This document shows positions 28,632 through 36,497 of a DNA stretch of 64,000 nt, piece after piece. The translations under genes and the position numbers were made by a program. The DNA is from Acidobacteriaceae bacterium dw_441 (lineage in GTDB: Bacteria > Acidobacteriota > Terriglobia > Terriglobales > Acidobacteriaceae): positions 372,001-436,000 of the forward strand of contig JAAVVA010000005.1 of assembly GCA_018449715.1 (NCBI GenBank), given 5' to 3'. A model generated the notes under the pieces. The model made no database searches. It saw only the letters and a list, made by a program, of their open reading frames with translations, and was not told the DNA's origin. Each line of letters begins with the position of its first letter. The stretch's first letter is position 1.

Positions 28632-30896
28632 ATGTTGCGATTCACCGCTTGGATAAGAAGGTTCTTAATTGCGCGAGATGGCGTTCGGTACGTGATTCCG
28701 CCTGCCTGTGTCGGGGCTGCCTTTCTGATCGTTTCTGTGCTGCAGCATTTTTCCGTACGTGATCCTGTCATTTTGATTTATCTCACCGCAATAGCTGTAA
28801 GTTTCTGGTACGGCCAGAGAGGCCCAGGCCTCCTCGCATTCCTTCTCTCAACGGTTTGCTTGTTTAGCAACTTTCTGGAATTTGAGCATAGCTGGGTGCG
28901 CATCGTGTTCTACGATGCTCCCACCTTGTGTCTCTACTTTGTTTTCGCTTGGTGGGTCCAAGCGTTCGCCGAGTCACGCCATCAACTGGAAACTATTCTG
29001 CGGCGCAACGGCCAGGAGCTTGAGAGATCCGTACAAACTAGAACACGTGAACTCACACGGATAAACACGGAATATAAAACGATTCTTGACGCCGCCCCAT
29101 TCGGAATAGCCTTATTTGGTCTCGACCGTATCGTAGAGCGCTGCAATCCTGAATACGAAAAGATGATAGGCTACGGCCCCGGTGAACTGCTGGGAATGTC
29201 CGCTCCTCTGCCGAAAGAAGAGCGAGACGCATGGAGAAGACAAGAGGACGTCCTTCGATCAGGCCAGCGAGTGGTCGAACATGAAGCGCTTCGAGTGCGG
29301 CGCGATGGTACTCAGTTTTCTGCGACTATCTGGATGACACCCTTGCAGGATGGTCTGGGGCATTATCGTGGATTGGTAGGTTTTATCCTCGATAACACTG
29401 AACGCAATGCCCGTGAAGCGGATCGCCAGATGCTCACCGCGCTCGTGGAACACAGTCCTGACTTAGTGGCGGTCACGGATGAAACAGGGAGGCTGACATT
29501 TATCAACACCGCTGGCCGCCGATTGCTGGGTCTTAGTTCTGGCGATGAGTTGAGCCATATCGATCTCCCTGAGCAATTTGGGCATGAAGGAGAGAGCAGC
29601 ACGCGAGCAATTTTGTTGCAGTGCGAGCAAGGTCATCTCCACGTAGAAATGATTTACAAAAGTGCTGTCACCGGCCGAGCCATCCATCTTCACTGCACGT
29701 CGTTCACAATCCCCTCTGCAAAACCCGGTGATCGCATACTCCGAGCATTTGTAGCCCAAGACATTTCGGAGCGGAAGGACGCCGAGGCAAAGTTGACAGA
29801 GTCTCTCGAAGACAATCGAAGACTTCTTGATGAAAATAGAACTCTTCAGGAGAAGCTGCAGCACGAGAACATCTCGTTACAGGAACGCAATCTCGCATTG
29901 CAGACCGAAATCGCCGATATTCAACGTGCCAGATTTGAGAAGATCGTCGGGGAATCTCCAGCGCTTCGCCGCACGCTTAGCAAAGTTGAGCAGGTTGCAT
30001 CGACTGACGTTACGGTGCTGATTACAGGCGAAACCGGCACCGGCAAGGAACTGATTGCGCAGGCTATCCATGAGAATTCCAAACGAGCACAAATGCCGTT
30101 TCGAGCGATCAATTGCGCAGCATTTCCCGCGACGCTGATGGCCTCTGAACTGTTCGGACATGAGCGGGGAGCTTTCACGGGAGCGGATCGTCAGCGTCTG
30201 GGTCAATTCGAATTGGCGTCAGGGGGCACGCTCTTTCTGGACGAAATCGGAGAGTTGCCACTGGAAACGCAGGCCATGCTTTTGCGCGTGCTTGAGGAGC
30301 ACACCTTCGAACGACTCGGCGGAACAAAGCCGATTCGGTCAGACGTAAGAATCATCGTCGCTACGAATCGAGACTTACATACAGGTATGCAAAAGGGGGA
30401 GTTTCGCCGGGACCTGTTTTTCCGACTTAGCGGATTCCCGATTGAGGTCCCGGCTCTGCGCGAACGCAAGGGAGATATTCCTCACTTGGTACAGCACTTT
30501 GTAGAGGTCTCGGCAGCGCGGCACGGCAAGCGTATACGGAACATCGAGAAGAGGGCGATGGAGATGCTGCTGGCGTACAGTTGGCCTGGGAACATCCGGG
30601 AACTGCGGAACGTTATCGATACATCGGTCATCATCTCGCCAGGCGAAGATCTGGTTATCGATGAGGAACTGCTGTTTGGAGTTGAAAGCTCCACGGAGCC
30701 GGGTACGGGCACGCTGAAGGAAAAAATGGATCAGTATGAGAGGAGCCTGATCGAGCATGCTTTGGCTGAGAGCCGCGGGCGGGTAGCCGGCGCATCGGGT
30801 GCTGCAGCGTTTCTTGGGCTGCCACCTTCAACACTATCCGCTCGGATGCAGGCATTGAAGATCGACGTCCTAAAATTCAAGGCGCTCTCGGACTGA
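28632..30896 (+). CDS. Membrane-bound PAS sensor / sigma-54-dependent activator (Fis family)
   Basis: About 754 residues. The N-terminus has three or four membrane segments (YVIPPACVGAAFLIVSVL, then LIYLTAIAVSFWYG and others). A coiled coil and two PAS domains follow. The AAA+ sigma-54 interaction domain has Walker A GETGTGKEL, the GAFTGA loop that contacts sigma-54, and Walker B GGTLFLDEIGEL. A C-terminal Fis-type HTH ends the protein. Fusion of a membrane sensor directly to an NtrC-type activator removes the need for a kinase. ATG 28632 is preferred because GGAG precedes it; GTG at 28584 is an in-frame alternative. Confidence 0.9.
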   Translation: MLRFTAWIRRFLIARDGVRYVIPPACVGAAFLIVSVLQHFSVRDPVILIYLTAIAVSFWYGQRGPGLLAFLLSTVCLFSNFLEFEHSWVRIVFYDAPTLCLYFVFAWWVQAFAESRHQLETILRRNGQELERSVQTRTRELTRINTEYKTILDAAPFGIALFGLDRIVERCNPEYEKMIGYGPGELLGMSAPLPKEERDAWRRQEDVLRSGQRVVEHEALRVRRDGTQFSATIWMTPLQDGLGHYRGLVGFILDNTERNAREADRQMLTALVEHSPDLVAVTDETGRLTFINTAGRRLLGLSSGDELSHIDLPEQFGHEGESSTRAILLQCEQGHLHVEMIYKSAVTGRAIHLHCTSFTIPSAKPGDRILRAFVAQDISERKDAEAKLTESLEDNRRLLDENRTLQEKLQHENISLQERNLALQTEIADIQRARFEKIVGESPALRRTLSKVEQVASTDVTVLITGETGTGKELIAQAIHENSKRAQMPFRAINCAAFPATLMASELFGHERGAFTGADRQRLGQFELASGGTLFLDEIGELPLETQAMLLRVLEEHTFERLGGTKPIRSDVRIIVATNRDLHTGMQKGEFRRDLFFRLSGFPIEVPALRERKGDIPHLVQHFVEVSAARHGKRIRNIEKRAMEMLLAYSWPGNIRELRNVIDTSVIISPGEDLVIDEELLFGVESSTEPGTGTLKEKMDQYERSLIEHALAESRGRVAGASGAAAFLGLPPSTLSARMQALKIDVLKFKALSD

Positions 30897-31007
30897 GCTT
30901 CAAAGTTTACTCATTCCGTCGCGGTGCGTGTGCGATCAATGAAGGAAAGCCGCGGAGCCCCTCTTGCGAAGCTCCACGGCTTATATGCCAGCAGTGACAG
31001 CCGACGA

Positions 31008-31457
31008 TCACTTTGACGTCGGCGGTGTGCCGGTTCGTTGGTTAGGCTTGCCACCGATGATGCAAATGGTCATTTTGCTGGCGGTCAGTTCGATTCTCAC
31101 CGTCCCGTCCGCTGTTAACTTCTCGAAGCTTCCTGCAGGCAGGAATTCCGCGAAGTCGTCTCCTCCGACGGCGTCTTTGACCTTGTCATAACGGATCATG
31201 CGCTCTTCTACCGGGGCATCGACAGGTAAGGCTTCGTAGCCTCGCGCATAGACCACCCTGTTCACGGTATTGGTGCCTGGTAGTCCCGGTTCCCCATTCG
31301 ACATGAGGTAGATGCCATCGTCCTTGACGAGCATGAGACCGGGGCCGGGGTCGGCGGTTAATCCATACGGTGAAACGTGTTTGGGTGCCGTGCGGGCATG
31401 TGTAAGTAATTCGAGGACGGTATCGCCTTCAAAGACAAGTGCGGCTCTGGATTTCAT
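31008..31457 (-). CDS. DUF3085 domain protein
   Basis: About 149 residues. The block MLVKDDGIYLMSNGEPGLPG and the later AVGGDDFAEFLP are the recognisable core of DUF3085 proteins. To my knowledge these are found mainly on plasmids and conjugative elements and have no established activity. ATG 31457 is chosen because AGGAG lies 9 nt upstream; the longer frame to 31508 lacks one. The 5' leader is a large palindrome at 31521-31685. That suggests expression from a structured, possibly single-stranded, promoter after conjugative entry, as proposed for the ssb and methyltransferase genes further right. Confidence 0.75.
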   Translation of the reverse strand: MKSRAALVFEGDTVLELLTHARTAPKHVSPYGLTADPGPGLMLVKDDGIYLMSNGEPGLPGTNTVNRVVYARGYEALPVDAPVEERMIRYDKVKDAVGGDDFAEFLPAGSFEKLTADGTVRIELTASKMTICIIGGKPNQRTGTPPTSK

Positions 31458-31520
31458 TGTGTCGATTCTCCTGATCGGAATTTGCTTGCATGAGACGGTG
31501 CCCTCCAACTCAAAATTTCT

Positions 31521-31685
31521 TTCGTTTTGTGCTCCCGCTTCATAGTTCTCAGCAACCGGCAGGGCCGGAGGGTTCAGTCAAGGCCGCAGAGCGCCGCATG
31601 GCGGTCGAAGCGTTAGCGAAGAGCCTTGACGGGTCCTTCCGGCCCTGCAAAACGCACGCCTGAAGCGGGAGCACAAACAAACGAA
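31521..31685. repeat. Large nested palindrome in the DUF3085 leader
   Basis: Outer arms 31521-31542 and 31661-31685 pair over about 22 bp with one 3-nt insertion. Inner arms 31559-31584 and 31623-31648 pair over 26 nt with a few mismatches. The structure is centred about 148 nt upstream of the DUF3085 ATG. Weak similarity continues past the outer arms: a plus-strand stretch near 31733-31747 (GCAGAATCG) mirrors the gene's ribosome-binding region (GGAGAATCG). The sequence is unrelated to the ssb and methyltransferase leaders, but the arrangement is the same. Confidence 0.7.
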
Positions 31686-31743
31686 GAAATGTGGGCGACC
31701 TTCCTTACGCAGCAATGGATCCGTGGCGTGATGGCAGAATCGT

Positions 31744-32364
31744 TTAGTGACCAGGCGCCTCCCAGCCTTTGTTGGTTAGCTGAAGTGTGATCGCTTCGTT
31801 CAACTTCGAGCTGCCGCCAACAGTCGTCCGAATATCCCCGAATTGGCTCTGAATGTCTGGTCGTTCGGCCCAGGGCGCGAGATCGGAGAGTTTGTATGTG
31901 TAGGTGACTTCCGTCTGCGTAGCGGGTTGGTCGCTGGCGGGTTCGGTCCATTTGACGATTGAGTCGACGGTCTTCGATCCGTAGCAGAATCCGGCCGATT
32001 GCGTGAGGGCTGCCTGTGTTTGCCGGAGATAACGCTTGCCATCAGTGGTGGGTTCGTAACGCCGGACATGATGGCGAGTCATCCCGCCGAAGATGCCAGG
32101 GAGATTGGTCTCGGTGTCCAATGACTGCACCAGTCCGGCTTTCTCCAGGGCAGCCATCTGGGGAGCGATGCCGAAGGTCAGCTTCTGCTGGGCTGCGGAT
32201 ACATTGATCGGAAACGGCTGCCCAAGCCAGGTGCAGGTTTGCCCTCGACTCTGAAGGTATCGGTTAATGGCGTTTTTAAGGCTCGTTTCACTTGGCTTTT
32301 GGTTGCTTCTGCAGCCTGTGAACAGCAGAAGCCCGACGATAACTGGATAAAGCGATCTGCGCAT
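31744..32364 (-). CDS. Putative lipoprotein of unknown function
   Basis: About 206 residues. The N-terminus MRRSLYPVIVGLLLFTGC is a lipoprotein signal with lipobox LFTG-C, so the mature protein should be membrane-anchored. The rest is soluble, with a segment like FGIAPQMAALEKAGLV that resembles a winged-helix-like fold, but no family is recognised. ATG 32364 is chosen because the signal peptide starts there. It ends just downstream of the DUF3085 palindrome and is transcribed towards it. Confidence 0.65.
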   Translation of the reverse strand: MRRSLYPVIVGLLLFTGCRSNQKPSETSLKNAINRYLQSRGQTCTWLGQPFPINVSAAQQKLTFGIAPQMAALEKAGLVQSLDTETNLPGIFGGMTRHHVRRYEPTTDGKRYLRQTQAALTQSAGFCYGSKTVDSIVKWTEPASDQPATQTEVTYTYKLSDLAPWAERPDIQSQFGDIRTTVGGSSKLNEAITLQLTNKGWEAPGH

Positions 32365-32421
32365 GATTTGTATCCTCATAGGTGAAGCACCAAACAAGAC
32401 GATGCATGGTCGTGAAGGTGC

Positions 32422-33342
32422 TCAGTTAATTTCGATTTTTAGAGCGAGTAATCGGGTGAAGAGTTCGTCTACCAGGCTCTTCAGGTCTCCGTACCTCTGG
32501 TCATGCCGCATAAACAGCACGGTCTCGATTGCCAGATATCGGTCGGTGAGCGGGCGGAATACCGTGCCCGCGTGGCTGATGTGAGAAGTTGATCGGGGGA
32601 GCAATGCGATTCCAAAGCCATGAGCCGCGAATTCGAGCGCGTGTGCTTCGCTCTTGACCTCTTTGAATAGAGGTTGAATGCCCAGGCTGGCGATGTACTT
32701 CATGACCCGCGCATAAAAACGTGGCTGCAGAGACCGCGGCATCCAGAAGACCATCTCCCGGTCGAGATCAAGAGCGGTCAGCCCGGATTTCTGGGCGAGA
32801 CGATGGTTCCGGGGTAAGCAGACTGAGAAGCCTTCCCGGCCCACTCGCTGAACCCACAGATCTTGATCGGAAATCGGACCGACTCCTAATGCGGCATGTA
32901 ATTTCCCTCGGAGCACCCTCTCGACAAGCTCAAGGGTGTTTGCCGTTTCCAGAACGATCGCAGGCTGTTCCTCGGTAGAAACATGCGAGGGCTTGATTCC
33001 ATTGAGGAGTGGCAGGAAAGCACTGTGTGTATAGGGGGAGTATCCGATGCGGTATGGACCCAGCTCGATCCTGGCTTGAAAACGAGCCAGGTCCCATGCG
33101 CGTTCGGCGTGGAGAATGGCGATCGAAGACTCCTGCACAAACAGTCTTCCGGCTGTGGTGAGTTGAACTTCTCGTGTCGAGCGATCAAATAGCTTCACGC
33201 CGATACCCTTCTCGAGAGCTAATACCTTGCGGGTGAGTGAAGGCGGCGTGACACCGAGTTTTCTAGAGGCCCTGATGAAGTTTCCTTCCTGAGCAATGAC
33301 AACGACCAGTATGTTGATTTCGAGCGGATACTTGTTCTGCAT
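32422..33342 (-). CDS. LysR-family transcriptional regulator
   Basis: About 306 residues. The N-terminal HTH is LEINILVVVIAQEGNFIRASRKLGV with the recognition helix VTPPSLTRKVLALEKGIG. A type-2 periplasmic-binding-like effector domain follows, including RIGYSPYTHSAFLPLL. ATG 33342 is selected because AAGGTGG lies 6 nt upstream; longer forms would start inside non-coding sequence. No divergent target gene is apparent within the next 700 nt, so its targets are unclear. Confidence 0.88.
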   Translation of the reverse strand: MQNKYPLEINILVVVIAQEGNFIRASRKLGVTPPSLTRKVLALEKGIGVKLFDRSTREVQLTTAGRLFVQESSIAILHAERAWDLARFQARIELGPYRIGYSPYTHSAFLPLLNGIKPSHVSTEEQPAIVLETANTLELVERVLRGKLHAALGVGPISDQDLWVQRVGREGFSVCLPRNHRLAQKSGLTALDLDREMVFWMPRSLQPRFYARVMKYIASLGIQPLFKEVKSEAHALEFAAHGFGIALLPRSTSHISHAGTVFRPLTDRYLAIETVLFMRHDQRYGDLKSLVDELFTRLLALKIEIN

Positions 33343-34073
33343 GAACATCCACCTTGTAAAGGAACGCATGAGCAACTCGCTGCAATGTGGCGTTCCCAGG
33401 TTGATTGGGATTTTCAGGTCCCCTGATGATTTGGGCGGTAACGGGGCGTCTGCGGATGAAGCTTCTCGAACGCCACTATCCACGGACGTCAGGAAATGCC
33501 CGGTTGAAGCGTGGCATCTCGGCTCAGGATTGACCTACGTTGTGTTGGAATGCTGATCACGTTGAATGTGTTCGGCTCTCAGTCGATGCGAAAAATGCGC
33601 TCGTGAGGCAACACGGCTACGCGTGCCCCCTGATCCGAGATCGCGGCGGTGGGGCCTGTTTCGGCTCGCGATGTTTAGCAGAGCCGAAGGTCGGCCTATC
33701 CTGAGATTCCTTGGTTGCCCGCTAGGGTGGGAATGGCCTCCGACAATCGCCAGCCTGCTTTCGCACTTACTCATCGACGGACCCCCTGCAGATCCTTCGA
33801 TTGGGAGAAGCGGAGGGTGTCTCCTTGACTACGTGCCGAGACAGCGTTGCTTCCATACCCTGTGGGGAAAGGATCTGGCTTCATCAAATCGGTGTTGAAC
33901 GGAACAACACACGACAACGAGCTTTAGCAACTGGTCTGCCATTGCTATTCGATTGAAAATAAAGAAGTAACTATGCTGATTGACTCTCGAAATCCTGAGA
34001 GTTCACCGGATTTCGAGAGTTTTCATGGTTCGGGTTGTATTCAAGCTCGTCCGCACGGCTAGAGGCTGCGCGT
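33343..34073. other. Gene-poor interval
   Basis: About 730 nt between the LysR gene and the XRE gene. Short open frames are present on both strands (for example 33566-33898, plus) but lack protein-like composition or ribosome-binding sites. The one clear structure is the hairpin at 33983-34020. It may mark a junction between the chromosomal-type cargo and the conjugation core. Confidence 0.5.
33983..34020. terminator. Perfect 13-bp hairpin downstream of the XRE gene
   Basis: Arms ACTCTCGAAATCC (33983-33995) and GGATTTCGAGAGT (34008-34020) around a 12-nt loop, followed by TTT on the plus strand. It lies 54 nt past the XRE stop and could be its terminator or a protein-binding dyad. Confidence 0.45.
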
Positions 34074-34400
34074 CTAACCAACCAAAAGTGCCTTGACGAC
34101 CCGGAAGACTACTTGCAACTGCGCACTGTCCCGGTTCTGCAGCAATTGAGAGATCGCACTTTTTAGGGCGTCGGGTTCCGTCATAGCCGGATCGAGATCG
34201 AGAAACACGGACGGCGGGACGCCGATGGCATCGGCCAGGCTAACGATTACATCAAGAGTCGGCCACTTCTCTCCTCGTTCGATCTGTCCCAGGTAGTTCA
34301 CGCCAATTTTGGCTTTCTCTGCAACCGCGTCTCGCGACGAATGGGCCGCCTCTCGCGCACTGCGAATTCGTTGCCCAAAACGCTTGCGGTTTTCATTCAT
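34074..34400 (-). CDS. XRE-family HTH regulator (probable ICE repressor)
   Basis: 108 residues with an N-terminal Cro/CI-type HTH at about 8-65: FGQRIRSAREAAHSSRDAVAEKAKIGVNYLGQIERGEKWPTL. The C-terminal part is short and helical. It diverges from the ECF sigma factor gene, with a 127-nt intergenic region full of repeats (TATTGG, GGCGC). This is the usual layout of an ICE maintenance switch, in which the repressor controls itself and the activator opposite. The role is inferred from position. Confidence 0.85.
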   Translation of the reverse strand: MNENRKRFGQRIRSAREAAHSSRDAVAEKAKIGVNYLGQIERGEKWPTLDVIVSLADAIGVPPSVFLDLDPAMTEPDALKSAISQLLQNRDSAQLQVVFRVVKALLVG

Positions 34401-34527
34401 ATTAAAACGCTATTGGTGTCAGATACCCGCCAACAACGCCCCAATAGGAATGAAAATTAATGATAATAGATACTAATGGCGCTATTATCGGCGCAATGTA
34501 GAACTATCGGCGCTTTGTGGAGCAGAA
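34401..34527. promoter_or_regulatory. XRE/sigma divergent promoter and operator region
   Basis: Contains AACGCTATTGG and CCCCAATAGG as an imperfect dyad near the XRE start, and GGCGCTATTATCGGCGC followed by CTATCGGCGC as tandem repeats near the sigma start. These are likely binding sites of the XRE protein and promoters for both genes. Confidence 0.5.
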
Positions 34528-35412
34528 ATGGCCAGTTCCCTTGAAGTCCAGTCCGATAAATCGCTTATAAAAATCGTCGCGGGCGGGAGCAAAGATGCTC
34601 TTGCGACGCTGTTTGAACGTTACGCTTCTCTCGTCCACAACATTGCCCGAAGGATTCTGCGAAAACCCGCTGAAGCAGACCAAATCGTACAGGACGTCTT
34701 CACTTTTCTGTTCCGTAAGGCAGCGCGTTTGAAGGAATGCGAGATTCGTTTCTTGATCCTGCAGGTCACGTATTATCGAGCCCTTGATCGGAGGCGGTAC
34801 CTAAACGTCAGAAACCTCCACATCCGCCGTGATCTGGATGACGTGATGCTGACGGGTCTTCAATATGAGGCTGAGGGACATTTCATCGCCGAGTGCCTGA
34901 AAAATGCGTGGAGCAAAGAGTCGGCCACCCGCTTGTGGCAAGTGCTCTCACCGTCTCAGATGCTGACGATGGAACTTCATTTCTTTCAAGGGCAAACGCT
35001 TGAAGAAGTCTCTCGTTGTCACGGACAAACACTGAGAGATGTTCGTCACCACTACTATCGCGGGATGGAGAAGTTACGACGAGCCAACTTTTCTTGCCGG
35101 ACAGTGGTTCAGAAGACGAGTAGAGATTCCAATCAGGAGGTTTCTCTACTCGAGTCGCACCATGCCGATGACTACTTCATCGAACTCTGCGCTCTGTGGG
35201 GCACAGGAACGCTGACCGCAGCTGAATGGCATCAGTTGAGGGTGCATCTCTCGCTCTGCGCTAACTGCAGAGCAATCAAAGCTCAATACGATCGCATGCT
35301 TGCCACATTGATTCCGGCTTTGGCGTGGTGGCTATCCAGCGTCGATAATGAGGAAGCGGTCCCTCTTCCATCAATCGAAAAGGTTAGAGGCACTCTACTC
35401 AGATCACTCTAA
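34528..35412 (+). CDS. ECF-type sigma factor with fused C-terminal zinc-binding (ZAS-like) domain
   Basis: 294 residues. Region sigma-2 lies at about 20-90 (ALATLFERYASLVHNIARRIL and QIVQDVFTFLF). Sigma-4 lies at about 140-190 (LSPSQMLTMELHFFQGQTLEEVSRC, then LRDVRHHYYRGMEKLR). The extra C-terminus has H240-x3-C244-x2-C247, the zinc-binding pattern of anti-sigma ZAS domains, inside HLSLCANC. An anti-sigma module in cis could keep the factor off until metal, redox state or a partner releases it. It diverges from the XRE gene. It is a candidate for reading the paired promoter elements before virB2 and xis. Confidence 0.8.
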   Translation: MASSLEVQSDKSLIKIVAGGSKDALATLFERYASLVHNIARRILRKPAEADQIVQDVFTFLFRKAARLKECEIRFLILQVTYYRALDRRRYLNVRNLHIRRDLDDVMLTGLQYEAEGHFIAECLKNAWSKESATRLWQVLSPSQMLTMELHFFQGQTLEEVSRCHGQTLRDVRHHYYRGMEKLRRANFSCRTVVQKTSRDSNQEVSLLESHHADDYFIELCALWGTGTLTAAEWHQLRVHLSLCANCRAIKAQYDRMLATLIPALAWWLSSVDNEEAVPLPSIEKVRGTLLRSL

Positions 35413-36317
35413 ACCGACCTGCCAACACGAGCCACCTCCTCGATCCGCCGTCGGCCTTCCTTCCTGCTGATGTACACGATCAGATCTAGAGAGCGTTCCG
35501 CATCTTCCTTAGCCACGTTTAACTGAAAGTTGGCGGCGCTCCGGATCGCCAGGCTTGCCAAACGCCGTACTGCTTCGCTGGCGCTGCTCGCATGAATCGT
35601 GGCCAGGGTACCGCGATGCCCGGTGTTCATCGCATCGAGCAAGGTCCGCGCCTCGGGACCGCGCACCTCGCCGACAATGATGCGATCAGGCCGATGCCTG
35701 AGCACAGCTTTCAGCAAATCATCGAAGGTGATATTGCTGCGGTGTGTATCTGTTTGCGATTCCGTTGAGACGATGTGCGGCTTGCGGATGTGCAGCTCCG
35801 CAGTGTCCTCGATGAGCAGGATACGCTCGTGCTCCGGAATTGCATCTGCCAATACGCCCAGTAACGTTGATTTGCCACTGCCAGTTCCACCGGCGATGAG
35901 AATGTTCTCTCCGCCTCGGACGGCTCGAGTGAGAAGTTCGCCCTGCTCTTCGGTGATCATCTCAGTGCGTATCAAATCGGCCAAAGTGTAATCACGGCTG
36001 GTGAATTTCCTTACCGTGACCAGGGGCCGCGGATTGACTACAGGCGATATCATGGCGGCCATGCGGCTGCCATCAGGTAGACGTAGATTGAGGATGGGAG
36101 AGTCAGCGTCCAGCTTTTTTCCAAAGCGGTTGGCGATCACTTCGAGGCCGGTCAGCAAAGCTCCATCTTCGAAGCGCACATCTGGTATCTGGCGAACCTC
36201 GCCTCGCTCCTCGACCCATACTGTGTTGTCAGGATTCACCATGATCTCGGAGATGGTCTTCGATTGAAGCAACTGCTCGATGGGCCTGAGAAATGGAATG
36301 ATGACATCAAAGCTCAT
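35409..36317 (-). CDS. virB11: VirB11/TrbB-type T4SS ATPase
   Basis: About 302 residues, the length of TrbB/VirB11. Walker A is GGTGSGKSTLL, and the Asp box and Walker B region contain RILLIEDTAELHI. The family histidine box occurs in LATIHASSASEAVRRL. The hexameric ATPase acts at the inner-membrane base of conjugative secretion systems. ATG 36317 has AGGAG 8 nt upstream. It is last in the long minus-strand transfer region, following VirD4, and its stop overlaps the end of the convergent sigma gene by 4 nt. Confidence 0.92.
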   Translation of the reverse strand: MSFDVIIPFLRPIEQLLQSKTISEIMVNPDNTVWVEERGEVRQIPDVRFEDGALLTGLEVIANRFGKKLDADSPILNLRLPDGSRMAAMISPVVNPRPLVTVRKFTSRDYTLADLIRTEMITEEQGELLTRAVRGGENILIAGGTGSGKSTLLGVLADAIPEHERILLIEDTAELHIRKPHIVSTESQTDTHRSNITFDDLLKAVLRHRPDRIIVGEVRGPEARTLLDAMNTGHRGTLATIHASSASEAVRRLASLAIRSAANFQLNVAKEDAERSLDLIVYISRKEGRRRIEEVARVGRSV

Positions 36318-36497
36318 GTTCGATACTCCTGTATGGAAATACAAAGAAAGAAATGTGACCGTCGCGGTCGCGGCGCTGGGAATGTGGGAATCGCAACGCG
36401 ATTTCCAAAGGCAGTGGGAAGGGCGGGAAACAGTGCGACCGTTTTCCGCCTCTTTCCCCTGCCTGTCATTTCCATCGTCGACAAAAGCGCATACTTT

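Noticed and set aside
28574..28762. 62-codon frame with a good ribosome-binding site before the sigma-54 activator
   Set aside because: It overlaps the activator N-terminus in another frame and its product is Cys/Arg-rich without known features; a leader peptide is possible but unsupported.
33566..33898. 110-codon plus-strand frame in the gap before the XRE gene
   Set aside because: Arg/Pro-rich composition as in non-coding GC-rich DNA, no ribosome-binding site, and overlapping open frames on the other strand.
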